Made by a program: the position numbers and the translations under genes. From Viola odorata (lineage: Eukaryota; Streptophyta; Magnoliopsida; Malpighiales; Violaceae), in NCBI GenBank assembly GCA_963691705.1, contig OY829542.1, positions 39,170,579 to 39,234,578 of the forward strand: a stretch of 64,000 nt of DNA, given 5' to 3'. Within the stretch, counting starts at the first letter, position 1, and every line of letters begins with the position of its first letter. Below, one piece after another: positions 23,219 to 34,497 of this stretch. The notes under the pieces were generated by a model, which had not been told where the DNA came from, searched no databases, and saw nothing but the letters and a program-made list of their open reading frames with translations.

Positions 23219-23722
23219 CCAAAGACACAATAGCGTATAAGGGAAAGATGGAAAAAGAAAAAGGGGTAGAAGAAACAATAGATATAACCCTGAAAGGGCG
23301 ACCAGTCAGCAGCAGACACGTGGCGAAGCAGCGCGTCATAAAGAAAGGCACGCGCCAGAAGGTGCAAATTTGAAATAAGGACGAAACGCTTCTGCATTCG
23401 CAACTCCCTAGGAGACGCTTGCTCCAAACGCCTCTCTGTGGAAGGACACGTGTCTTCTTTCATCATTACCCTTCAAGTCGCATTAAATGAGGGACAGAGG
23501 GATTGATTAAAAAACATAAAAAGCAGCGCTGGCCTTGCCAAACGGCGCGATGATACAAAGAAGATAAAGAAGGAATAAACGGTAATATCATACAGTACGA
23601 CAAAGGATACAAAGCGTTAGCATTATTACAAGAGAAACAATGTTCGAATGGTTTTCAAGAAATAACAAAAGAAGAGACAACAACAAGAAAAACAAGGAAA
23701 GGCCCAGGCACCATCACTAGCG

Positions 23723-25841
23723 TTAGACTTTCTCCCCCGAAGGGCCAGAAGAACCGTTGTCACCTTTGCTAATCTCACCCATCACGATAGAGATGTAATC
23801 AGCTACCTGGGCTGGATCCGAGGGGTTACCTTTGAAACGGGACGCAAATCCAGAAATGAAGGCCTCCAGAACCCTCTTCCTCCATAACTCTTCCTTTAAT
23901 GACGCCCTAGCAGACCCCTCATCTCGAGCAAGTATCTCTTCGCGGAGAAAGAGATTTTTCTTCTTTTCTAGCGCCAATTCCGCCTCCAGAACTTCTATCT
24001 TGGCTTTCCCGATAGATTTTTCTCTGTCCAATTCCGTTTGGGATGATTCACAGAGGCGCGTCAGCAACCTAGAATGCTCCACCGCCTTCTCAAGCTGCAC
24101 CCTTGCAACACACAATGCGTTGGAAAAATTACGTGACTCGCGATCGAGAATTTCGAATTGATAATTCAGATGGCGGAAGAAGTCCAGAGAATCATTCAGA
24201 ACATGGCGAAAGCGTGCCGAGGGAGGGAGTTGAAGGAATTCCTCTTTCTCCTTTTTGGAACTCAGCATCTCCCCTATCAAGGGTGCAGTAAACTCATCTT
24301 AAGAAAAAGGTTGGGGAACCCCGACAGCGCGAAGGGCATCAAAGCAAAATCCTGCAAGATTCATACGGTAGGCCAGGACCCCGTCAGGACCAAGATTGAT
24401 TGAGGGAGGCGGAGAAGAGCCCTGAGGAAAAATACTCTTGAAAGGAGTAAAAAATAGCTGCGGAGTAACCTAGGCGGTAGCTCAGCAGTCGAATCCGCCA
24501 CAGGAGGCGTGACCACTACGTCAGGAATACAATGAGCAATCGGAGAATCGGGAGCGTCAGCCACGGGAGGAGGACATTCCATCGGTAGGGCCTCTCCCTC
24601 AGTAGAACAAGTTTTTCCCAACGCCTCAGCGGCTTCCGTTGGATGAGAGGCGCCCGCCTCAGACAAAACAGCAGGCGTAGAAACAGTTGCCACATCCACA
24701 GGAGATGTCCGGGTAGCTTGTCCGTTAGTGGCCACTCGAAGTTTTTTCCGACGCTGGGAAGCAGCAAGGGAAGAAGCGTGGCAAAGGTCTAACTTAGCAT
24801 CCGCATCCTCATCATCGCTAGTAATTACCGTCGTTGCGAGAGGCCTGGAGTCCGTCCCGGTGCGACGCTCCGTTAGCAAATTTTCCACAAAATGAGAAGT
24901 TCGCACAGAGCTAACGGGCCTTCGCCCTCCCCGGGCAACTATTTTAGTTCTCTTCCTCGAAGGAGGAACGCCACCCCGACTTGAGCCCTCGGCCGAAGGC
25001 GAGGCCGGTAAAGTTTGAAGCGGTATTACGTTCAGAGGAGTACCAGCGTCACCTGGGAATCAACCGTTAGCTTCTTATAGCAAACAAAGCGTGCGAGGAC
25101 CAAAGTAAAGAAAATATGGAAAGAAATAGGCTCATCCATAACGCACTCTTCCAGAGGCTTGAACAGAGCAAAGGCACGAATACGATAGTGAGTATTCTCG
25201 TCTAACAAAGCGTTAGCCTGGTCCAACTCAGTTCTGGACAAAATCGCGGGATTTGTCCAAACGGGACCTATTAGTTCCTGATTGAAATTGATACGCCACA
25301 AACGTGACGGTAGCTCCAGAACAAAGAAGCTGCTCTTCCAATCAGCTACACCCTTCTTGAAGCAGTGAAAACGTTGCCAAAACGACTGCACAAGCGCATC
25401 ATCCCACCGGGGAGTAATCTCGATTAAACAATTGTAGCAAATCATGCTAAAGAATTTGTGAAACAAATTGATAGATGGGGTAAAAATGTTCTTCAACTCG
25501 CAAGCGCGAAGAAAAGCATAAACCGCACACCAAGAGGAAGGAGTTATCTGGGCAGGATTAAGGCTATACTCCCGCAGCAGAGTTAGTATCGACTCATGAA
25601 CGGGAAAGCGGAAACCATAAAAGAACATTTTAAAATAAAGAAGCCTACTGTGGCCCCACCCTGGATTATAAAGCCGCATATCACTTCCGAGAATAGAAGG
25701 CTCATGCCCAGGAGGAAAGGTAATACCATGTTCCTCCAATTCGGCTTTCAGAACCACATCGCAGGTAAAAATACTCAGTGATTGGGCGACCTCGGGATCC
25801 ATAGGCCTAGAGATAATTTGGCGAGGTCTATTCCTAGCCAT
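23723..25841 (-). pseudogene. Antisense gene I of Tat1: two-exon paralogue of gene II
   Basis: Exon 1 runs 25841-25136 (706 nt, the same length as in element 3). The intron is 25135-25053, ending CCCAG. The donor that is GTGAG in element 3 reads ATGAG here, so splicing is probably impaired. Exon 2 continues in frame (PLNVIPLQT) to 23723. The exon 1 protein has the same domain type as gene II (FKMFFYGFRFPVHESILTLL, ITPSSWCAVYAFLRACEL, WKSSFFVLELPSRLW). Exon 2 has an acidic and basic linker and ends in a coiled coil (LDREKSIGKAKIEVLEAELA). A frameshift near 24470 and a stop upstream of IGEMLSSKKEK break exon 2. The role is unknown; the paralogy with gene II suggests duplication within the element lineage. 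Confidence 0.72.
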
Positions 25842-26407
25842 AGCAAACCAACAAAAAGGAAATCTGAGAAGGGACGAATTGATACCTTAAAGGAGAAGAA
25901 TCGCAGAGAAATCGGCGGACAGTGACGAGCGGCCGAAAAGGTATTCGGAGAAGAAGACGAAGGAAGACAAAAAGGAAAATTCGAAGTGAGGGCAAAAGTT
26001 TTGAGAAATTGGAGAATGGCCCTTCTTAAAGGATAAAAATGCCACCGCATTAATTGAGTCACCAATCGGGCGAAGACGCGTGTAAAAGAAGTTGGCCACG
26101 TGGAAGCGCATTAAAGAAATTTGAAAAAAGAGAAGTTATTCGTCGAGACTCCCCAAAAGGGCGAGACAGTATTGACCCAGTCAGAGTAACCGCGAAGCGA
26201 TTGCCTCAGTCAGGCCCACCACTTGCGTTAGCTATCACCAAGAACCAGCAGGCTAACGGAAATAACGACAAAATTGAAAAGGCAGAAAACATCATTTTAT
26301 TCATAAAACGCCAATAGGCGGGTACAATGCAAAACGGCTAATCCTCATCAGGCCAGTAAATGCCATGGTGATAAACCCCGTCATCATCAAGGAATGGCAT
26401 CTTCCCG
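25842..26407. other. Spacer between antisense gene I and the small ORF
   Basis: Probable 5' leader and promoter of gene I plus the 3' flank of the small ORF, both on the minus strand. No further ORF with support. A related spacer lies at 62240-62710 in element 3. Confidence 0.45.
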
Positions 26408-26726
26408 TCAGCATTCGGGACCGGCTGGTCTGCCTCCCTTTCTGGGCAGGACCCCTGACGGGAATGATTTTCCTTTGGCACTCGAATCTACCAACCCCGC
26501 ACCAGCATGGGTAGGAAAAGCCTCATTCAGGGAACAATCAGGGGAAGGAAAGCGTTTGCCTCCCTCTTGGACAGCAGAACCAGAAGAAGTCAAAGTCGCG
26601 AAGGGCGTCTTGGAAGTCCTTTTCCCCCGTCTCTTACGACCCTTTCGGCGGACCGGAGGCCTCCATGGTGGCGAAGGAGGGGGATGATCTGAGTCCGGCG
26701 AAGTCGGCGGAGTCGGCAAGGAGTCG

Positions 26727-27653
26727 TGATATGATCCGGCCTAGTGTAAGTAAGCCGAATGATATATGGAGCTTGAGGAGGATCTAGCCGATGGAGTTAA
26801 CAACAAGGTTCGAATAAAAGAGCGGAAGATTTACACACAAGACACGGATTTTGGCAGCGGACAAAGACTAGAAAGGGAAGAAACAATGTTACCCGGAATG
26901 ATAATTGTTGCTAGATGGAGGAATTGGAATTAATGAACAAATGCATCACTTGTAGAAGCTCAAACCAATAACAGCAAGCAAACTTCAGTAGATTCAAGTC
27001 ACCAAAAAGTAGTAGTTCGATTACAAGATAATTCCCGGAGGAAGATTGGGAGGAGTGTTCTCTACTCAAGCAATCTTTCTCTAAGAACAAGTGTTGAGTT
27101 TAGGGACCTAGGTGATAGATTAAGGAGTGCTCTCAACTTACAAAATATCACTCAAAGTCTAAACTACCTAAGAAAATGAAACAAAGAGCTATTTATACAA
27201 GTAGGCAAAAGTGGGCTTGGAAGCCCAAAATTCGGCACCAGAAAAGACGCTGACGTGATTCACGTTAAGGGCTAAACGTGAATCACGTTAGGCAAAAATG
27301 CCTAACCATGATCACGGTTAGTCCTTACCGTGATCACGGTAAGGATTCCACAAAACTCAAATAACATCCGAAGGTAGCGTGATTCACGGTTAGGACGAAC
27401 CGTGATCACGTTACCCAAAACTGTCCTGGCGTGATTCACGGTTAGGACAAACCGTGATCACGGTAAGGACTCTTCTTTGGTTCGATGGAAAATCACATAG
27501 GCCGGCTTTTCCTTGACTTGGGTGGGTCCTTTCTCTCTCATTTTGCCTTCCAACCATAAGGACAAACCTCTTGCCTTGCTTCGTGTGATCGGACATTGAG
27601 GGTACACATCTTGAGTGTCGATAAGGGTGTTGGGAGGGTCCGGGATCATATCA
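26727..27653 (-). repeat. 3' LTR of CRM-like element
   Basis: TGATATGATC...GATCATATCA ends. TATA box (TATAAATA on minus) at 27190-27197. The last ~190 bp before 27653 are also coding for the end of pol. Upstream of TATA lies an array of CGTGATCACG-type palindromes (27250-27470). Confidence 0.93.
27250..27470 (-). promoter_or_regulatory. U3 array of CGTGAT(C/T)CACG palindromes
   Basis: Eight near-palindromic sites (about 27254, 27276, 27303, 27327, 27378, 27398, 27429, 27450), many flanked by GGTTAG or GGTAAG, lie 50-280 bp upstream of the TATA box in the minus direction. The other LTR carries the same array (34094-34314). The location suggests promoter or enhancer elements; the factor is unknown. 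Confidence 0.55.
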
Positions 27654-30600
27654 ACTCCTTCCCCTTCGAAAGGATTCGTCCTCGAATCCATTTCTTGAGG
27701 GTCTTTTTCATCTTCGGGGTAGAAAGACAGATCATTAACATTGAAGGTACGGCTGATTCCCCCATATTCCCTTGGAAGATCTAGGACATAGGCGTTGGCG
27801 TCAATGCGACGGATAATTTGAAAAGGCCCGTCTCCTCTTGGACTTAGCTTGCTTTGGCGTTCACGTGGAAATCGGTCCTTGCTCTAGTGAAGCCACACCC
27901 ATTGACCCTGTTCAAAGGAAGTAGGGACCTTGCCCTTATTGCGCTTGGCCACTACTTTTTCGTTCATACTCTCAATATTTTTGCGGACTTGCTCATGGAG
28001 TTTCTTAACAGCTGTAGCCTTGGAACTACCATCTACACACTTAAGAGAACTCAAAGGCAAAGGTGAGAGATCAAGAGGGGTCAGGGGTTTGAACCCGTAA
28101 ACCACCTCAAAAGGAGAAAACCCGATGGATGTATGATAAGCATTATTGTAGGCAAATTCAGCAAATGAAATGCAATCCTCCCATTTCACTCCATGTTTAG
28201 TAATCATTATACGAAGTAATGAGCCTAAAGTTCTATTCACCACCTCCGTTTGGGCATCCGTTTGAGGGTGACACGTGGTGGCGAAGAGAAGTTTAGTCCC
28301 CAACTTCGCCCAAAGAGTTCGCCAAAAATGACTCAAAAACTTGGTGTCCCTATCACTCACAATACTCTTAGGCATTCCATGTATTCTTACCACATGTTGG
28401 AAAAATAAAGAGGCAATATGTGGAGCATCATGAGTTTTCGAACATGGTATAAAATGCGCCATTTTGGAAAATCGATCCACCACAACAAAGATAGAATCAT
28501 GGCCATTCCTAGACTTAGGCAAACCCAAAACAAAATCCATAGATAAATCTACCCATGGGTGTTGTGCAACAGGTAGAGGCATATAGATAGCATGATGTTT
28601 AGATTTGGATTTGGCAAGTTTACAAGCAATGAACCGATTCACAATGTTAGCCACATCTACTTTCATTCGCGGCCAATAGAAATGAGACTTTAAAGCATGC
28701 AACGTTTTGGTGATGCCAAAGTGACCACTTAAAGCTCCTCCATGAGCTTCCAACACAAGTAGTTCTCTAACATTAGAACGGGGCACACACAATTTATCAT
28801 ACTTGAACAAATAATTATCATGCCTAAAGAAATGCGTATGTGATCCATGTGCACATGCTGCATATATGTCACAAAAATCCTCATCATTCTCATACAATTC
28901 AATTAAATGTGAAAATCCAAATAGTTGTGCATCAAGAGAGTTCAAGAGAGCGTACCTTCGCGAGAGGGCGTCGGCCACCACGTTCTCCTTGCCTTGCTTG
29001 TACTTGATGGTGTAGGGAAATGCCTCAATGAATTCCATCCATTTGGCGTGGCGTTTGTTCAACTTGGCTTGGCCTTGAAGGAACTTCAAACTTAAGTGGT
29101 CGGTGTGGATGACAAACTGATTTGGCAGCAAGTAATGTTCCCACACCATGAGTGTTCTTACTAAGGCATATAACTCCCTATCATACGTGGAGTAGTTGAG
29201 CTGGGCACCGCTGAGTTTCTCACTAAAGTATGCAATGGGTCGTCCCTCTTGAGTTAGGACAGCTCCTATGCCTATGCCACTTGCATCACACTCTAACTCG
29301 AAAGCCTTGTTAAAGTTGGGTAAGGCTAACACCGGAGATTGCATAAGTCTCTCCTTGAGTTCCTTGAAAGTTGCCTCTTGTCGACTTCCCCACTCAAAAG
29401 TTACATGTTTCTTAGTGAGCTCATTGAGGGGAGCAGCTATGGTTGAGAAGTTTGGTACAAATCGACGATAAAAACTCGCGAGACCATGGAAGGATCTCAC
29501 TTCGCTAGCACTCTTAGGATTAGGCCACTCTCTAATGGCCTTCACCTTTTCCTCATCAACCTGTACGCCATCTATACTCACAACAAAGCCAAGAAAATGT
29601 ACTCTATCCAAGCACAATTCACACTTAGAAAGTTTAGCATATAATTGATGTGCACGCAAAGTGTCAAGTATGGTGCGCAAGTGACTCACATGTTGTTCAA
29701 GAGAAGGACTATAAACAAGAATATCATCAAAATACACAACAACATATTTTCCTATGAATTCTCGCAACACATAATTCATCAATCTCATGAAAGTGCTAGG
29801 GGCATTGGACAACCCAAAAGGCATTACCATCCATTCATACAAACCGTGTTTGGTTTTGAAGGCTGTCTTCCACTCGTCGCCCTCATGCATTCGGATTTGG
29901 TGGTAGCCACTCATGAGATCAATCTTAGAATAGACCGTGCTCCCACTTAATTCATCAAGCATGTCGTCGAGTCGGGGTATGGGATGCCGATACCTCACAG
30001 TGATCTTGTTGACGGCTCGACAATCCACACACATCCTCCATGTCCCATCTTTCTTTGGTACAAGTAGAACGGGTACAGCACAAGGGGACATACTCTCTCT
30101 AATGAAGCCTTTGCTTAACAACTCCTCGACTTGCTTTTGGAGCTCTTTCGTTTCTTCGGGGTTGCATCGATAGGCTGGTCTATTGGGTATGGCAGCTCCG
30201 GGTACAAGGTCTATCTTGTGTTCTATACCGCGGATTGGAGGAAGGCCACTAGGCATCTCGGATGGAAACACATCATCAAATTCCTGCAAAAGTGAGACAA
30301 TTGGACTTGGTAGAGAAGAAATGGTGTTAGTGGCAGCATTCAAACAATGTGGCTTGTACCGAAGCACAAGGCACACGTTGTTAATGACAAGGGCTCGCCT
30401 CACATCCTTACCCCTTGCTACCACACTCAAGTGTTTTGGCTCACTCTCTCTACCATGCTTGTTTTTTTCATGGCATGTTTTTTCCTCTTTCACACAACTT
30501 ACCTTCTTCTCTCCTCTCTTCTCTTGTGAGCTACACTCACTTTCCCTTAAGTTACCATGCTTACTCTTTTCATGGCATGTTTTTTCCTCTTTCACACAAC

Positions 30601-31240
30601 TTACTTTCTTCTCTCCTCTCTTTTCTCTCATCTTTCTCATCAACTGAAATTCTGCACTTGCTGTTGCCATGCGCATTTGATCCTCTCGCACTTGCATGGG
30701 GGAAAGTGGACGAAAGCTGAATTTCTTCCCACGGTGAGTAAGGTGAAGTTTGTTGGTTCGTCCATCATGGACTACCCACCTATCGAATTGCCATGGTCGA
30801 CCAAGGATGAGGTGGCTTGCATCCATAGGAACTACATCACACAACCTCTCATCCTCATAACCACCCATCTTGAAAGCTACAAGAACTTGTTCTTTCACCT
30901 TCACTTCCCCATCATCATTAAACCAATGCAAAGAATAAGGGTTGGGATGCGGAGTTGTAGGCAAACCCAGCTTCAAGACTAAGAGATGGCTTGCTACATC
31001 CACTACACTCCCATTGTCAACAATAAGTGAAGCAATTTTACCGCTGATCTCACAACGAGAATGGAAAAGGTTTTCTCGCTGCTCTTCAGTGGTATTCTCC
31101 TCCTTGGCTTGAACACTCATGCTCCTCCTCACAACCAAGGTCATAGGGGCTGTCGGAACCACTTCTTCTTCACTACTTTCGGTCCCTTCTTCCTTCAACT
31201 TCCATCTCTTCATCACTTTCAGTTTCATAGTTACCCTCAC
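27458..31240 (-). pseudogene. CRM-like pol: protease-RT-RNase H-integrase, one TAG stop
   Basis: 1118 residues run from 31240 to a TAG at 27884-27886. The same frame then continues to 27458, through the polypurine tract and about 190 bp into the LTR. Domains: protease ([24 protein letters not shown]), a lysine-rich HEKSKHG spacer with an internal duplication, RT with MCVDCRAVN and YFDD, RNase H ([15 protein letters not shown]), and integrase ([20 protein letters not shown] in [11 protein letters not shown] in VSDRDTKF, E in QTEVVNRTL). In the zinc-binding region the first Cys of the usual CxxC appears as Phe (NRFIACK). The tail after the stop includes SRTNPFEGEG and ITRSKARG. Gag and pol are in different frames with a 68-nt overlap. 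No chromodomain was recognised. Confidence 0.9.
27654..27667 (-). other. Polypurine tract, CRM-like element
   Basis: GAAGGGGAAGGAGT on the minus strand directly abuts the 3' LTR start TGATATGATC. It is inside the pol reading frame. Confidence 0.8.
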
Positions 31241-32690
31241 GGATGATCACTACTCGACGGTTAGGACACTCGGAGGAAATGTGTCCTCTTCCGTGGCATC
31301 GATAACACTGAATATTCGAGGAGAATTTCTTGGGCTGATTTGGGTTGGTAGTGATAGTGTTAGGGGTCTGTTTTGGTGGAGGATTAAAGGAGTTATTCTT
31401 AGAGAAAGGTGTGTATGGTTTTGGGTTGGGGGTCACTGTTTTGGTATCTTTTTGGTTTGGTTGGTCTTTAGGGTAGGATTTCCATGGGGTTTTTGGAGTG
31501 GAGGAGTAGGGTTGGTTGGTGTTTCGGCTAGGGTAGGGCTTCTTCTTTGTGGACTCATATGCTTCCACCTTTAAGGCATAATGGAGCATTGACTCCAAGT
31601 GATCAAGCTCCTTCAATTCAAGCTTGTACCGAATCCGTTCATTGAGACCATTGAGGAATCGGGACATAGTGACTTCTTCATTCTCATCAGTTTCGGTCTT
31701 GATAAGAAGCTCCTCTAGGTCATTAAAGTATTCACCCACTGATTTGGAACCTTGCTTGAGACCTTGTAGCTTGTTTTGCAAGTCCCGTTTGTGGTTGGCG
31801 GGTACAAACCTTGCCCTCATTACCCTCTTCATCTCTTCCCAATCTCGGATGGCATCCTCTTCCCCTCTTTTCTTGCAAACCTTATCCCACCAACTAACCG
31901 CATAATCATCAAACTCCATGGCAGCTAGCTTGATTTTCTTCTCATCCGAATACCGGTGACAATTAAAGATACGTTGAATTTTTCCTTCCCATTTGAGGTA
32001 TTCCGAAGGATCAGTGGTGCCTCTAAAGGTAGGAATTTGCACTTTAATACCACTCAACTTGTCATCAACCTTCTGTTCTTGTGCCTCCTCAAATGGCTTT
32101 CCAAACTGAAAAGTGGAATTTCGTTGCCGCCTACCTCTATTTGATTGTGGAGGCTCTTCAAACTCTTCACTACCATACTCAAAAGGATCTTCGTAATATC
32201 CATGTGTGTTGTGAGGTGTGGTCTTAGCATGATAATGAGGAATTAGAGGCCGACTACTTGTTGCATTAAGATCTTTTTGGTTCGGATTAAGCTTGGCATA
32301 TTTCTCCCGGATGTTCTTCATTTGTTCTTCGGATATGGCTAGATGAGTAGGGTGTGGTGCTGGTTTTCGAGTCTCCGTGGTGAGACAGCTTGGGAAGCCA
32401 CGGCTGGCCACCCTTTTGAATTTCCCTTTCAAGCGCTCACGCGCTTCATCACTGTCAAGGTGACCCTCTTCCTCGGTCTCACAAGCTACATACTCCTCTT
32501 GGAAACCTTTAGGGGGCTTAAGGGGAGGCTCCTTCGGGGTGACTGGGGACTTTATACTTCCCTCTAACAAAGTGAGACGGGCCTCTGTCCGATCAGCAGT
32601 AGCCTTCAAAGAAGCCAAGGCAGCAAGGACTTGTTCAAGGGCTTCGGCACTTCTACTACTACTAGAATTAGGCCTACTTCGGTTGATCAT
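31173..32690 (-). CDS. CRM-like gag
   Basis: Probable start ATG 32690 (MINRSRP); an in-frame ATG at 32717 would add nine residues. It has an N-terminal coiled coil (residues 15-45), a charged linker, a Retrotrans_gag capsid core (about residues 210-360: [57 protein letters not shown]), a proline/asparagine-rich linker and a CCHC knuckle [14 protein letters not shown] near residue 470. It is uninterrupted for 505 codons. Many relatives encode gag and pol in one frame. Here pol is out of frame after the knuckle, which may be a one-base mutation or programmed frameshifting. Confidence 0.88.
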   Translation of the reverse strand: MINRSRPNSSSSRSAEALEQVLAALASLKATADRTEARLTLLEGSIKSPVTPKEPPLKPPKGFQEEYVACETEEEGHLDSDEARERLKGKFKRVASRGFPSCLTTETRKPAPHPTHLAISEEQMKNIREKYAKLNPNQKDLNATSSRPLIPHYHAKTTPHNTHGYYEDPFEYGSEEFEEPPQSNRGRRQRNSTFQFGKPFEEAQEQKVDDKLSGIKVQIPTFRGTTDPSEYLKWEGKIQRIFNCHRYSDEKKIKLAAMEFDDYAVSWWDKVCKKRGEEDAIRDWEEMKRVMRARFVPANHKRDLQNKLQGLKQGSKSVGEYFNDLEELLIKTETDENEEVTMSRFLNGLNERIRYKLELKELDHLESMLHYALKVEAYESTKKKPYPSRNTNQPYSSTPKTPWKSYPKDQPNQKDTKTVTPNPKPYTPFSKNNSFNPPPKQTPNTITTNPNQPKKFSSNIQCYRCHGRGHISSECPNRRVVIIREGNYETESDEEMEVEGRRDRK

Positions 32691-33040
32691 TGTAACAAGA
32701 CAAAGGTACCTGCACACTCAAACAAACGTTAGTAAAATATTTTCTCCCTCACGTGTTTGAACACTCGTGTTTGATCACTCGTAAAAGATGTCCTCACAAA
32801 CGCTCAAAAATCCTTTCCACAATCTTGTTCACCACACAACTTCTTGTAACCAATAAACTTGTGATTCAACTCAAGCATTTGTTCCTAACTATCCTTGCAA
32901 TCAACAAGAGAAAACACAAGAAGGAAGGACACACTGTGGAGGGAAAAGAAGTTGGACAGAAAACTCAAAAGAATAAAAGACTCAAAAGGATTTTAGTTTA
33001 GGACTTAAAGAAAAGACTTGATGGAAAAGACTTGTCCTTT

Positions 33041-33067
33041 TTCTCTTTTTTTTTTTTTTTTTTTTTT
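33041..33067. repeat. Poly-T tract in gag leader
   Basis: A run of about 24 T (poly-A on the coding strand) in the 5' leader of the CRM-like element between the primer-binding site and gag. 32718-33550 otherwise shows no gene, only leader sequence. Confidence 0.8.
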
Positions 33068-33550
33068 AAAAGGAGTTTAGGACTTAGACAAACTCAAAAG
33101 GACTGCTGGACACAAGGAGAGATGGACGTGGATCAAGGGACAAGGACTCTACCTAAGTGAATATTCTTTCTTGAGAATTAGAATGTTGGCCACTTGTGAG
33201 AATATTTGTTCTTTGGTTGGCCACTATGGTGTAGTAAATTAATATTTTAAAGGGAAACAACTTGACTTCAATTAATTGGAAGATTTTTGAATCAAAGTTT
33301 TCCTATTTCATTCAAATTTTTGCATGAACACCAAGAACTCAAAGATGAACACCAAGAACTCACTTATCAGATTTTGATATTTAAAGCTAGCAAAAGTTGG
33401 CATAACATTCACACATATTATCACTTGATTTTGGCAGCAATACTCGACACTTTTGACACAAGACAATCAAGAAAACGAAATTGGACAACAAGAGCATCTA
33501 TGGTTCAGACAAAGGTGACAACGAAAAGAACACAAGTAAACTCCAAGGCG

Positions 33551-33568
33551 CCAAAAGCTCCGCTACCA
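33551..33568 (-). other. Primer-binding site, CRM-like element
   Basis: TGGTAGCGGAGCTTTTGG on the minus strand, two bases inside the 5' LTR (ends 33571). The same TGGTAGCGGAGC core is used by the inner element at 1248-7591, which links the families. tRNA not assigned. Confidence 0.7.
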
Positions 33569-33570
33569 CT

Positions 33571-34497
33571 TGATATGATCTGGCCTAGTGTAAGTAAGCC
33601 GAATGATATATGGAGCTTGAGGAGGATCTAGCCGATGGAGTTAACAACAAGGTTCGAATAAAAGAGCGGAAGATTTACACACAAGACACGGATTTTGGCA
33701 GCGGACAAAGACTAGAAAGGGAAGAAACAATGTTACCCGGAATGATGATTGTTGCTAGATGGAGGAATTGGAATTAATGAACAAATGCATCACTTGTAGA
33801 AGCTCAAACCAATAACAGCAAGCAAACTTCAGTAGATTCAAGTCACCAAAAAGTAGTAGTTCGATTACAAGATAATTCCCGGAGGAAGATTGGGAGGAGT
33901 GTTCTCTACTCAAGCAATCTTTCTCCAAGAACAAGTGTTGAGTTTAGGGACCTAGGTGATAGATTAAGGAGTGCTCTCAACTTACAAAATATCACTCAAA
34001 GTCTAAACTACCTAAGAAAATGAAACAAAGAGCTATTTATACAAGTAGGCAAAAGTGGGCTTGGAAGCCCAAAATTCGGCACCAGAAAAGACGCTGACGT
34101 GATTCACGTTAAGGGCTAAACGTGAATCACGTTAGGCAAAAATGCCTAACCGTGATCACGGTTAGTCCTTACCGTGATCACGGTAAGGATTCCACAAAAC
34201 TCAAATAACATCCGAAGGTAGCGTGATTCACGGTTAGGACGAACCGTGATCACGTTACCCAAAACTGTCCTGGCGTGATTCACGGTTAGGACAAACCGTG
34301 ATCACCGTAAGGACTCTTCTTTGGTTCGATGGAAAATCACATAGGCCGGCTTTTCCTTGACTTGGGTGGGTCCTTTCTCTCTCATTTTGCCTTCCAACCA
34401 TAAGGACAAACCTCTTGCCTTGCTTCGTGTGATCGGACATTGAGGGTACACATCTTGAGTGTCGATAAGGGTGTTGGGAGGGTCCGGGATCATATCA
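33571..34497 (-). repeat. 5' LTR of CRM-like element
   Basis: 927 bp, equal in length to 26727-27653 with five base differences and no indels seen. TATA box (minus) at 34034-34041. Confidence 0.93.

Larger units (their letters stand above)
26727..34497 (-). mobile_element. Young, nearly complete CRM-like gypsy element
   Basis: A 7771-bp minus-strand element with 927-bp LTRs (26727-27653 and 33571-34497). It is flanked by perfect duplications AGTCG (26722-26726 and 34498-34502). The LTRs differ at only 5 visible positions. Order on the minus strand: 5' LTR 34497-33571, primer-binding site, gag 32690-31173, pol 31240-27458, polypurine tract 27667-27654, 3' LTR. The RT text ([20 protein letters not shown]) and a pol frame that continues into the 3' LTR resemble the CRM clade of chromoviruses. 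It lies inside the antisense ORF of Tat element 1 and is therefore younger than Tat1. Confidence 0.92.

Noticed and set aside
20818..25841. Antisense genes as ordinary host genes interrupted by retrotransposons
   Set aside because: The same genes in the same order and orientation occur at the same place in an independent Tat element (57150-63130), so they belong to the element.
25842..25910. Short 5' UTR introns before antisense genes I and II
   Set aside because: GT...AG pairs exist just upstream of the ATGs, but the implied introns (about 25-40 nt) are shorter than plant introns normally are.
27458..27890. Chromodomain at the end of the CRM-like pol
   Set aside because: The tail has SRTNPFEGEG and ITRSKARG-like text but no chromodomain-type aromatic cage or fold pattern that I can read.
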